Positions 1-5,569 of a DNA stretch of 5,737 nucleotides are shown here, in pieces. This DNA comes from Actinomycetes bacterium (lineage in GTDB: Bacteria; Actinomycetota; Acidimicrobiia; Acidimicrobiales; RAAP-2): NCBI GenBank assembly GCA_021807965.1, contig JAKBCI010000125.1, positions 1-5,737 of the forward strand. The letters are read 5' to 3'. The translations under genes were made by a program, and so were the position numbers. The notes beneath the pieces were generated by a model that did not search any database, had not been told where the DNA came from, and worked only from the letters and a program-made list of their open reading frames with translations. Position 1 is the first letter of the stretch. Every line of letters begins with the position of its first letter.

Positions 1-933
1 GACCGATTCCGCGGCAACCTCATCCTCTCGTATCGCCGTCCAAGCACGTCCCACGCGGGAATGCTCCAGAAGCGAAAATACGATGAGGAAGAGGACGACG
101 AAGCCAAGTGTGAGATAGTAGTAAGGAACTGGCCCGAGGCCCCAGTGGTATTTCACCACACCGACATTGAGCGAAAAGTACGGGATCTTGCCACTGCCCG
201 CGGCCCCACCGGTAATTCCATTCAGATTGTTGAGGAAGATTGTGACGATCTCACCAAAACCCAACGTGACAATCGCTAGGTAGTCGCCGCGTAGCCGCAA
301 CGTCGGCGTGCCCAGGAGAATTCCGGCCAACATGACTAAGGCCAGCGCAAATGGAATCGCCCAGAAGGTGTCCAATCGACCACCGAATAGGAATGGTAGT
401 GGTAAGGCACCGGTAACCCATGCGGTGGCGTACGCCCCCACGGCGTAGAAGGCGACGAAACCCAGGTCCAACAGGCCGGCGAAGCCCACAACCACGTTGA
501 GGCCCAAAGCGAGCAAGACGAAAACGCCGATCTGCTCGACCATAGCTGCTTGCCAGAATGGGTCTGTCACCACGTGCGGAAGCAGGGCTGCTACAACGAT
601 GAGGACGATGGCGATGCCCCATCGGACTGGGCGACGGCGCGTGGCGGCCTGAGGAGCGGCAAGCGTTTTTGACAGCGCCCCCTTGATCTGTTCGCCGTAT
701 GAGACCCACGTCCACCAGATTGCGAACATGACGAGCGCGAAGACGAAGAACACCATCCAGCGCTGGCCTTTGAACAGTCCAAAGAACGAGACGCGTTCGG
801 CGAAAGAGCCCGTGAACCCAGCGAGCGGCGTCAAGTTGCTCCCGGGTGGTCCGGTCACAACTGCCAAAATTGCCATCGCGGCCAGCGAGCTGATCAGCCG
901 ACGTGTCCAAATGTTGTCCCACAGAGCTTTCAT
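1..933 (-). CDS. livM: LivM-type branched-chain amino acid ABC transporter permease (3' end beyond the window)
   Basis: Inner-membrane permease that would pair with LivH to form the translocation channel of a HAAT-family importer. My translation gives 311 residues with no stop, reaching base 1 exactly at a codon boundary, so the C-terminus is missing. Residues 1-105 form an N-terminal extension with two hydrophobic stretches (about 13-30 and 58-76), followed by a charged loop. The conserved LivM core starts near 106: a membrane segment at 106-120, the family block LGLNVVVGFAGLLDLGFVAF (143-162), then LGTPTLRLRGDYLAIVTLGF (207-226) and the ATPase-contacting loop around SRVGRAWTAIREDEVAAES (292-310). 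The ATG overlaps the livH stop by one base (TGATG). An in-frame GTG directly before it would instead give a GTGA overlap, so the start is uncertain by one codon. Either way the pair looks translationally coupled. Family assignment is firm; the transported substrate is inferred only from the family. Confidence 0.93.
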   Translation of the reverse strand, partial: MKALWDNIWTRRLISSLAAMAILAVVTGPPGSNLTPLAGFTGSFAERVSFFGLFKGQRWMVFFVFALVMFAIWWTWVSYGEQIKGALSKTLAAPQAATRRRPVRWGIAIVLIVVAALLPHVVTDPFWQAAMVEQIGVFVLLALGLNVVVGFAGLLDLGFVAFYAVGAYATAWVTGALPLPFLFGGRLDTFWAIPFALALVMLAGILLGTPTLRLRGDYLAIVTLGFGEIVTIFLNNLNGITGGAAGSGKIPYFSLNVGVVKYHWGLGPVPYYYLTLGFVVLFLIVFSLLEHSRVGRAWTAIREDEVAAESV

Positions 934-1898
934 CACGCCGACCGCCCTAACCGTTCGCCCAAGATGCCTGTCGGGCGGAAGAGTAGAACCAGGACCAAGA
1001 TTCCGAAGGCAATGACGTCAATGTAGGAAGCCGGAACGAAGGCGACCGAAAAACTTTCGACGACACCAAGTAGTAGGCCGCCAATGGCTGCGCCACGGAG
1101 GTTCCCGATTCCACCGAGCACCGCGGCCGTGAACGCCTTTAATGCAGGCGTGAAGCCCATGTAGAAGCCCACGCCGGTGAATCCCAGTCCCCACAGAAAT
1201 CCGGCGGCCCCTGCAAGGGCTCCACCAATCACGAAGGTAAGTACGATCGTGCGGTCAATATTGACTCCCATGAGTGATGCCGTCTCCGCATCTTGAGCCG
1301 CCGCACGTACACTTCGGCCCAACTTGGTCGTCGCTACCAACCTGTCAAGCGTTATCAGCATGATCACTCCGACGACGAAGATGACGATGTAGTAGAGCTG
1401 CACCGGCGCACCGAAGATCGTAAAGACAGTGTGATTGATGTACGGCGACGGCATACTCTCGTTGATGCGACCGAACTCCTTACCGGCCAGGTTGTAGAGA
1501 AAGTATGACGCCCCGATTGCGCTGATGAGATAGGCGAGTTTCGGCGCATTGCGGCGCCGCAATGGCCGATACGCGATGCGTTCGAGCAGCATGGCGATAG
1601 CTGCGCCGGCGACGCCACCGGTCAGGACTCCGATGATCACCAGTACAACGGACCACGTTCCAGACGGCGTTGAAGTTCCAATGAGCGCGCGCATCATGAA
1701 GTAGCTGGCGAAGCCACCCGACATGAAGACTTCCGAGTGCGCGAAGTTGATCAGGCGCAGCACGCCATAGACCATCGTGTAGCCGATGGCGACCATCGCG
1801 TACATGACGCCCGTCGCGAAGCCCCCGACGAGGAGTGACCAAAACTCCAGACGCAGCGTTGCTAGATGTGATGCGAAGTAGTGCAACAAGTTCGCCAA
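933..1898 (-). CDS. livH: LivH-type branched-chain amino acid ABC transporter permease
   Basis: Second membrane subunit of the importer, 321 residues, normal or slightly long for LivH. About eight hydrophobic segments are visible, starting near 22-46 (family block VAIGYTMVYGVLRLINFAHS, 36-55). Other typical blocks are the LERIAYRPLRRR loop (105-116), the cytoplasmic EAA-like loop GRSVRAAAQDAETASLMGVN (194-213), which should contact the ATPase, and AVLGGIGNLRGAAIGGLLLG (259-278). The start codon is TTG at 1898-1896. I prefer it because GAGGGAG (complement of 1901-1907) lies just upstream and the protein then begins with a normal short N-terminus. The stop overlaps the livM start. A gap of 98 bases holding a long palindrome separates it from the binding-protein gene, which is read first. 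The channel function is secure; whether the ligand is leucine/isoleucine/valine, another amino acid or an amide is not. Confidence 0.95.
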   Translation of the reverse strand: MANLLHYFASHLATLRLEFWSLLVGGFATGVMYAMVAIGYTMVYGVLRLINFAHSEVFMSGGFASYFMMRALIGTSTPSGTWSVVLVIIGVLTGGVAGAAIAMLLERIAYRPLRRRNAPKLAYLISAIGASYFLYNLAGKEFGRINESMPSPYINHTVFTIFGAPVQLYYIVIFVVGVIMLITLDRLVATTKLGRSVRAAAQDAETASLMGVNIDRTIVLTFVIGGALAGAAGFLWGLGFTGVGFYMGFTPALKAFTAAVLGGIGNLRGAAIGGLLLGVVESFSVAFVPASYIDVIAFGILVLVLLFRPTGILGERLGRSA

Positions 1899-1907
1899 CG
1901 CTCCCTC
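1896..1907 (-). promoter_or_regulatory. Shine-Dalgarno and TTG start of livH
   Basis: On the minus strand GAGGGAG (1907-1901) is followed after two bases by TTG (1898-1896). The GAGG core is five bases from the start. No better ATG or GTG in this frame lies nearby, which supports the TTG as the real start. Confidence 0.7.
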
Positions 1908-1939
1908 TGGACCGATTTCTTGTAAGTGCGAAGTGTACG

Positions 1940-1985
1940 CGAAAAGTCAGGGCCGGGGATTCGAATCCCCGGCCCTGACTTTTCG
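1940..1985 (-). terminator. Perfect 46-base palindrome, probable attenuating terminator or mRNA stabiliser between the binding-protein gene and livH
   Basis: Every base from 1940 to 1985 pairs with its mirror base about the centre at 1962/1963 (TTCGAA core), giving a 21-bp stem with a four-base TCGA loop in RNA. The stem is GC-rich in the middle (GGCCGGGG/CCCCGGCC) and ends with AAAA on one side and TTTT on the other, so the transcript ends the hairpin in UUUU followed by CG. This is a short U tract, so it resembles an imperfect, possibly bidirectional intrinsic terminator. It begins 12 bases after the stop of the binding-protein gene and ends 41 bases before the livH start. In other importers such hairpins lower permease expression relative to the binding protein; that role here is inferred. 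Confidence 0.65.
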
Positions 1986-1997
1986 AAGTGCTCTATC

Positions 1998-3209
1998 TCA
2001 ACTGTGGCCGATTGACACGATGTTGCCGTTCTGGACCTGCCCGAAGTCAACGATCGACTTGGCGCTCAGGTCACCGTTGCTCTGGAAGGAGATGTGACCG
2101 GTGACACCCCGGAAGCTGATCCGGTGCAGTGCGAGGACAATCCGCTCACGCAGCGCCTTGACCTTGAAGCGCGGCTGGTACACCTTTGCGAGGGCCGCGA
2201 GAATCACGTTGGTCGCGTCATAGGACTGCGCCGCGTAGGTCGCGTTCTTCGCAGAGAATCCGGCGAGCTTGGTGTAGCCCGAAGCCAACTTGCCCGTCAG
2301 CGTGGCGTTGCCGCCGCCGGCCTCACTCACGTACACGTTGTTCGCCGCCGACGCCGGTGAGGTGCCAGAGATCAGCGAAGGCGACCATGAGCCGTCACCC
2401 GACATGATCATACCGCTGTAGCCCGCGCTGTTCAGGGCGCCCAGCAGGAGGCCGAAGTCGCAGTAGTAGCCACCGTAGAAGATCGCGGCCGGCTTGGCTG
2501 CCACGATTGAGGTCGCCACTGCTGGGTACTCAGACGGAGAAGCCGTTCCGTCCTGGCACTGAGCAGTGCCAGGGACCGTGGTGGCGGTCACCTTCGCGCC
2601 GTCAGCCTTGGCAGACTTGGCGAACACTGCCGCCAGACCTGCGCCATAGAACGACGCGTCGTTGATCACGTAGACGCTTGAGGCACCCTTCTTGTTGACG
2701 AGGAACTTCGCATCAGCGGCACCCTGAACGTCATCGCCAGCAACCACTCGCATGAAGTTGTTGTTCTTGAAACCGGCCACGAGGCCCGCCGCCGTGGCCG
2801 AGGGGCTCACGGTTGCGACATGCGCACCGCGGTAGTACGGTTCGGCTGCCTTGGTCGCGCCCGAGAAGGCCGGACCGACAATGGCGATCAACTGCTTGTT
2901 CGCGACGGCAGCTTGTGCCTGCGCGGGCGACAACGTACTCGAGCCCTGGTCATCGAACTTCGCCATCTTCAGAACGTACGGCAACCTGTGCGTCGCGTTG
3001 GCGTTGTTAATCGCCAGCTGCACTGCGTAGACCATGTTCAGGCCGAGCTGTTGATTGCCACCGGACAACGGACCTTCATAACCAATGACGAACGTTGGCT
3101 TCGGCGCCGCTCCCGCGGTTGACGCGATGCCGACTACCGGCACCGCCATCAACAGCAGGGCACTGGTCGTAACCGCCGCCACCGTCTTGTTCAAACGAGG
3201 CTTAATCAA
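1998..3209 (-). CDS. Branched-chain amino acid-type ABC transporter substrate-binding protein (Peripla_BP_6 fold)
   Basis: Extracytoplasmic ligand-binding subunit of the importer, 403 residues. It has a clear signal peptide: basic n-region (K3, R5, K8), hydrophobic core at about 9-30, and an AGA site with likely cleavage after A34. The mature protein opens with TFVIGYEGPLSGGNQQLGLN (39-58), the first lobe of the type I periplasmic-binding fold. Further family blocks are QLIAIVGPAFSGATKAAEPY (106-125), VATVSPSATAAGL (131-143), VYVINDASFYGAGLA (179-193), AIFYGGYYCDFG (242-253) and the C-terminal GVTGHISFQSNGD (368-380). There is no lipobox cysteine, which is odd for a monoderm. The only two cysteines, C218 and C250, could form a disulfide. 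The TTG start at 3209 is chosen because AGGAGG lies five bases upstream and the signal peptide then starts normally; starting 21 codons earlier would put an acidic leader in front of it. It is first in the liv operon. The ligand is unknown. Confidence 0.92.
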   Translation of the reverse strand: MIKPRLNKTVAAVTTSALLLMAVPVVGIASTAGAAPKPTFVIGYEGPLSGGNQQLGLNMVYAVQLAINNANATHRLPYVLKMAKFDDQGSSTLSPAQAQAAVANKQLIAIVGPAFSGATKAAEPYYRGAHVATVSPSATAAGLVAGFKNNNFMRVVAGDDVQGAADAKFLVNKKGASSVYVINDASFYGAGLAAVFAKSAKADGAKVTATTVPGTAQCQDGTASPSEYPAVATSIVAAKPAAIFYGGYYCDFGLLLGALNSAGYSGMIMSGDGSWSPSLISGTSPASAANNVYVSEAGGGNATLTGKLASGYTKLAGFSAKNATYAAQSYDATNVILAALAKVYQPRFKVKALRERIVLALHRISFRGVTGHISFQSNGDLSAKSIVDFGQVQNGNIVSIGHS

Positions 3210-3220
3210 CTCGTCCTCCT
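3207..3220 (-). promoter_or_regulatory. Strong Shine-Dalgarno and TTG start of the binding-protein gene
   Basis: Minus-strand AGGAGG (3220-3215), five spacer bases, then TTG (3209-3207). This is a near-ideal ribosome binding site and decides the start in favour of a 403-residue protein. Confidence 0.8.
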
Positions 3221-3265
3221 CAACTGTGTAATGACTCCCCCAGGCACACGGACGCGCCACAGATA

Positions 3266-3277
3266 CGGACACGTCCG
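3266..3277. repeat. Short dyad CGGAC-AC-GTCCG upstream of the binding-protein gene
   Basis: Five-base inverted arms at 3266-3270 and 3273-3277 separated by two bases, 57 bases upstream of the TTG start. It could be an operator or a minor leader hairpin. Such a short dyad can occur by chance in GC-rich DNA. Confidence 0.25.
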
Positions 3278-3292
3278 AACCACCTCAGCGGA

Positions 3293-3337
3293 TTCGTACT
3301 GGCCACCTTGGCCATCGCAGCACAGTAGCAGTACGAA
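3293..3337. repeat. Nested inverted repeat in the upstream region of the transporter operon
   Basis: Outer arms TTCGTACTG (3293-3301) and CAGTACGAA (3329-3337) are perfect 9-base reverse complements. Inside them lies a second dyad, TGGCCA-CCT-TGGCCA (3300-3314), which shares two bases with the left outer arm. It lies 84-128 bases upstream of the binding-protein start. It could be a regulator binding site or, if transcribed, a leader RNA structure. I could not place a convincing -35/-10 pair for the transporter, so I cannot say which. Confidence 0.4.
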
Positions 3338-3347
3338 GGAATGTGTA

Positions 3348-3360
3348 TTGGGTCACCCAA
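3348..3360. promoter_or_regulatory. 13-base palindrome TTGGGT-C-ACCCAA, possible operator
   Basis: Six-base perfect arms around one central base, midway in the divergent region between the liv operon and lexA. The compact symmetry suits a dimeric regulator, but I do not recognise it as a known operator, so this is a candidate only. Confidence 0.35.
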
Positions 3361-3395
3361 CCACCGTTTTGCCGTTGAATCTTTCGCGTGGCGTA

Positions 3396-3409
3396 CGAAC
3401 AGGTGTTTG
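3396..3409 (+). promoter_or_regulatory. Near-consensus SOS box (LexA operator) overlapping the lexA -35
   Basis: CGAACAGGTGTTTG differs at one base from the CGAAC-N4-GTTCG consensus used by actinobacterial and Bacillus-type LexA. It overlaps the first three bases of the proposed -35, so LexA bound here should block RNA polymerase. Confidence 0.65.
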
Positions 3410-3435
3410 ATTTGATCGGCCGAAGTGGCTACGCT
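3407..3435 (+). promoter_or_regulatory. lexA promoter
   Basis: TTGATT (3407-3412) and TACGCT (3430-3435) with a 17-base spacer fit a housekeeping sigma factor promoter. Transcription would start around 3441-3443, inside the downstream SOS box, leaving a leader of about 25 bases. The two operators abut or overlap both promoter elements, as expected for lexA autoregulation. Confidence 0.6.
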
Positions 3436-3436
3436 A

Positions 3437-3450
3437 CGAACAATTGTTCG
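3437..3450 (+). promoter_or_regulatory. Perfect SOS box (LexA operator) at the lexA transcription start
   Basis: CGAACAATTGTTCG is an exact match to CGAAC-N4-GTTCG with a fully symmetrical AATT centre. The perfect palindrome extends one base each side (3436-3451). It lies just after the -10 and 17 bases before the lexA ATG, in the usual place for autorepression. Confidence 0.9.
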
Positions 3451-3456
3451 TTCGTG

Positions 3457-3463
3457 AAAGGAG
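3457..3463 (+). promoter_or_regulatory. lexA ribosome binding site
   Basis: AAAGGAG followed by TGCC and ATG. It picks ATG 3468 over the upstream in-frame TTG at 3444. Confidence 0.75.
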
Positions 3464-3467
3464 TGCC

Positions 3468-4091
3468 ATGGCCGAGGTCCTCACCCCCATGCGCCGTCAG
3501 ATCCTCGAGTTCATCATCGCGTGTCAGCGCGAGCGGAACTTCCCCCCGACGATCCGTGAGATCGGCGACCACGTGGGGCTGAAGTCACCCGCGACGGTCG
3601 CGAACCACATCACGGTGCTTCGCGACGCGGGTTACATCGCCAAGAATCCTCAGCAGCCTCGCACGTTGACGGTTCGCCTGGACGCCGATTCAGTGGCACC
3701 CGACGCCTCCGTGCGCAGTATCCCCTTCGTCGGCGACGTGGCCGCGGGAACCGGGGTGCTCGCGACGGAGAACTCCCACGAGATGATGACGGTACCCGCC
3801 CAGTTCGCGGGGCGGGGTGACAGTTTCGTCCTCCAAGTTCGTGGCGAATCGATGATCGGCGCTGGGATCATGCCCGGGGACCTGCTCGTCGTCAACCGTC
3901 AAGCCACCGCCGAGACCGGTGAGATCGTGGTCGCCGGACTACCCGAAGGCGAGGCCACCGTGAAGCGATTCTTCCCCCAGGGTGCGCGTGTCGTGCTCAA
4001 ACCCGAAAACCCCTCAATGGAACCGATGGAATTCGATTCCGCCGACGTGGCGATTTTCGGTCGCGTCATTGCGGTGATGCGCGCCTATTAG
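3468..4091 (+). CDS. lexA: LexA, SOS-response repressor and self-cleaving protease
   Basis: Transcriptional repressor of DNA-damage genes that cleaves itself when stimulated by RecA filaments. It has 207 residues. The N-terminal winged helix-turn-helix spans about 1-69 (LTPMRRQILEFI at 5-16; TIREIGDHVGLKSPATVANH at 28-47 contains the recognition helix). The hinge is followed by the cleavage region VAAGTGVLATEN (91-102), with the scissile bond at A93-G94. The S24 peptidase domain carries the nucleophile S128 in VRGESMIGAGI and the general base K166 in ATVKRF. The A-to-S spacing of 35 is the same as in E. coli LexA. Oddly, the proline usually found two residues after the cleavage-site glycine is G96 here. 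Start ATG 3468 follows AAAGGAG (3457-3463) at four bases; an in-frame TTG at 3444 lies inside the operator and is unlikely. Autoregulation is supported by two SOS boxes upstream. Confidence 0.97.
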   Translation: MAEVLTPMRRQILEFIIACQRERNFPPTIREIGDHVGLKSPATVANHITVLRDAGYIAKNPQQPRTLTVRLDADSVAPDASVRSIPFVGDVAAGTGVLATENSHEMMTVPAQFAGRGDSFVLQVRGESMIGAGIMPGDLLVVNRQATAETGEIVVAGLPEGEATVKRFFPQGARVVLKPENPSMEPMEFDSADVAIFGRVIAVMRAY

Positions 4092-4108
4092 ACGTTTTCC
4101 GTCCGATT

Positions 4109-4114
4109 TAAACT
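4109..4114 (+). promoter_or_regulatory. Candidate -10 element for leaderless transcription of the membrane-protein gene
   Basis: TAAACT matches TANNNT and ends seven bases before ATG 4122, which would put the transcription start on the A of the start codon. No Shine-Dalgarno is visible before this ATG, which fits a leaderless mRNA, common in Actinobacteria. No good -35 is present, so the gene may instead ride on the lexA transcript. Confidence 0.4.
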
Positions 4115-4121
4115 CGAAGTC

Positions 4122-4523
4122 ATGCACGTCCTCATCATCGGCACCGACGTCTATCTCGTCGGGCTGGGCCTTACGGTGGCCGTCGTCGTCTACCCGGCGT
4201 TCCATCTCGTCGGTGCAGGACAGTGGCTCATGTATCACGACGCCCACGTTCGACGGATCTCATTGGCGGTCGCCCCGACGTGGGCCATCCAAGGTGTCGG
4301 CGCGCTCTGGTGGCTGCTCCACGGACCGCACCGGCTCCTGGCACTCGTCCACGCCGCACTGGCCGCACTGGCTGTAGTGCTCACGATGTTTCAGGCGCTG
4401 CCGATCCATCATCGACTTTCGCGCCACCACGACGACCAAGACATCACCCAACTCGAGCGATGGCACGTCCTTCGCACCGCCCTGTGGATCGGGTGCGCGG
4501 CGGTAGCGGTGCTGGCGCGCTAG
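4122..4523 (+). CDS. Small four-helix membrane protein of unknown function downstream of lexA
   Basis: I do not recognise this protein beyond a resemblance to small uncharacterised actinobacterial membrane proteins. It has 133 residues with about four hydrophobic segments: 4-27, 47-67, 72-93 and 116-132. It is rich in histidine, mostly near the membrane boundaries: H28 in VYPAFHLVG, H39 and H42 in YHDAHVRR, H67, H70, H77, then PIHHRLSRHHDD at 94-105 and H115. This pattern might bind a metal or cofactor, but I see no named motif. The gene begins 30 bases after the lexA stop with no terminator between, so co-expression with lexA under SOS control is possible. The codon usage matches its neighbours, and the strong coding character supports a real gene. 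It overlaps dapE tail to tail by four bases. Confidence 0.8.
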   Translation: MHVLIIGTDVYLVGLGLTVAVVVYPAFHLVGAGQWLMYHDAHVRRISLAVAPTWAIQGVGALWWLLHGPHRLLALVHAALAALAVVLTMFQALPIHHRLSRHHDDQDITQLERWHVLRTALWIGCAAVAVLAR

Positions 4524-5569
4524 TCGATCCAGGCGCCGAGCACCTGCGCGAACTTCTCGAGCTCACTGGCCGAAACCCGCTCATCGGGGTGATGCGCGAG
4601 TAGCGGATCGCCGGCGCCGAAGTTCGCCGCCGGTATTCCGAGTTCCTGGAACGTGGCAACGTCAGTCCAACCGACCTTCGCGCGCGCGGCATTGCCCGAG
4701 AGCGCCTCGAGCCTCTTCAACCACGGCTCATCAAATCCGGGGGACGCCGCAGGGGCCCAGTCCTGCACGGTTATCGAGTCTCTCGTCTCAAGCAGTGGCG
4801 CCAGGAACGCTCGCAGCGCGGCCTCGGCGTCGACGTGGGACCGGTCAGGGGCGAATCGGTAGTTGATGACAGCCTTCGCGACGTCGGGCACGACGTTGCC
4901 CGCCACTCCTCCGTCGACCATGACGACTTGCATCTGCTCGACGAACTCGACGCCGTCGATCGCCACGACCCGCGGTACGTAGTTCGCGATGCACGTGATA
5001 ACCGCGCCGAGACGGTGGATGGCGTTGGTTCCCATGAATGGCCGCGCCGTGTGCGCGCGCACGCCGGCCATCGTGACGGTGACGCGCAAGGTCCCCTGGC
5101 AGCCGACCTCGACGACGCCACCCGTCGGCTCGCCCAACACCGCCACGTCACCGAGCAGGAGGTCAGGACGCAGTTCGATGAGTTCGCGAAGTCCCGACTC
5201 GGAGCGAGCGATCTCTTCGCGCGCGTAGAACACCCACGTCAGCTCCGTCCGATGGGGCTCGTCGACGCTCGCGAGGTCCACCATCACCGACAGCGACCCT
5301 TTCATGTCGCAGGCGCCGAGGCCCGTGACCACGTCGCCTTCGATGCGGGCGCCGCTCGGATCCCCCGGAACGGTGTCGAGGTGTCCGGCCACGATCAATC
5401 GGGTCGCGTGCGCACCGGTGGTTCGGGCCACCACGTTGTCACCGACCCGCTCGACCTCCAGCCGTGGGTTCTTCGAGAGCCGTGCGACGACGTAGTCGGC
5501 GATCGCGGACTCGCGGCCACTCACCGAGTCGATCGCGACCAGGTCCAGTGCTCGTTCCAGTCGCGTCAC
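4520..5569 (-). CDS. dapE: DapE, succinyl-diaminopimelate desuccinylase
   Basis: Cytoplasmic M20-family metallohydrolase that converts N-succinyl-LL-2,6-diaminopimelate to LL-diaminopimelate plus succinate, on the path to lysine and peptidoglycan. It has 349 residues, close to mycobacterial DapE. The two-zinc site is visible: H63 and D65 in AGHLDTVP, bridging D88 in GACDMKG, catalytic E118 and ligand E119 in AREEI, E147 in LGEPT, and a late histidine in LAHHPDE (H326 or H327). The lid/dimerisation domain contains RAHTARPFMGTNAIHRLGAV (171-190), and GGVAGNVVPDVAKAVINYRF (220-239) matches the actinobacterial form. GTG 5569 is chosen because it shares GTGA with the dapD stop, the standard coupled arrangement. 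An open frame continues upstream to 5659, but that stretch lies inside dapD in another frame. It is co-transcribed after dapD. Confidence 0.95.
   Translation of the reverse strand: MTRLERALDLVAIDSVSGRESAIADYVVARLSKNPRLEVERVGDNVVARTTGAHATRLIVAGHLDTVPGDPSGARIEGDVVTGLGACDMKGSLSVMVDLASVDEPHRTELTWVFYAREEIARSESGLRELIELRPDLLLGDVAVLGEPTGGVVEVGCQGTLRVTVTMAGVRAHTARPFMGTNAIHRLGAVITCIANYVPRVVAIDGVEFVEQMQVVMVDGGVAGNVVPDVAKAVINYRFAPDRSHVDAEAALRAFLAPLLETRDSITVQDWAPAASPGFDEPWLKRLEALSGNAARAKVGWTDVATFQELGIPAANFGAGDPLLAHHPDERVSASELEKFAQVLGAWID

Noticed and set aside
251..922. Long open frame on the minus strand, 223 residues
   Set aside because: It runs in another frame over livM, whose own frame gives unmistakable LivM motifs; its product is arginine-rich and shows no domain.
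683..1015. Plus-strand open frame of 110 residues across the livH/livM junction
   Set aside because: Antisense to two well-supported permease genes, with no recognisable product or ribosome binding site.
1480..1842. Minus-strand open frame of 120 residues inside livH
   Set aside because: Out-of-frame shadow of livH with arginine- and histidine-rich nonsense composition.
1951..1974. T-arm-like sequence (GGGGATTCGAATCCCC), suggesting a tRNA or tRNA fragment
   Set aside because: No acceptor, D or anticodon arm can be placed around it, the base before TTCGAAT is A instead of the usual G, and the whole stretch is explained by the 46-base palindrome.
3210..3272. 21-residue N-terminal extension of the binding protein
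   Set aside because: It would put an acidic segment before the signal peptide and ignores the excellent AGGAGG five bases before the TTG at 3209.
3444..3467. Eight-residue N-terminal extension of LexA from a TTG
   Set aside because: The TTG lies inside the SOS box and near the predicted transcription start, while ATG 3468 has a proper ribosome binding site.
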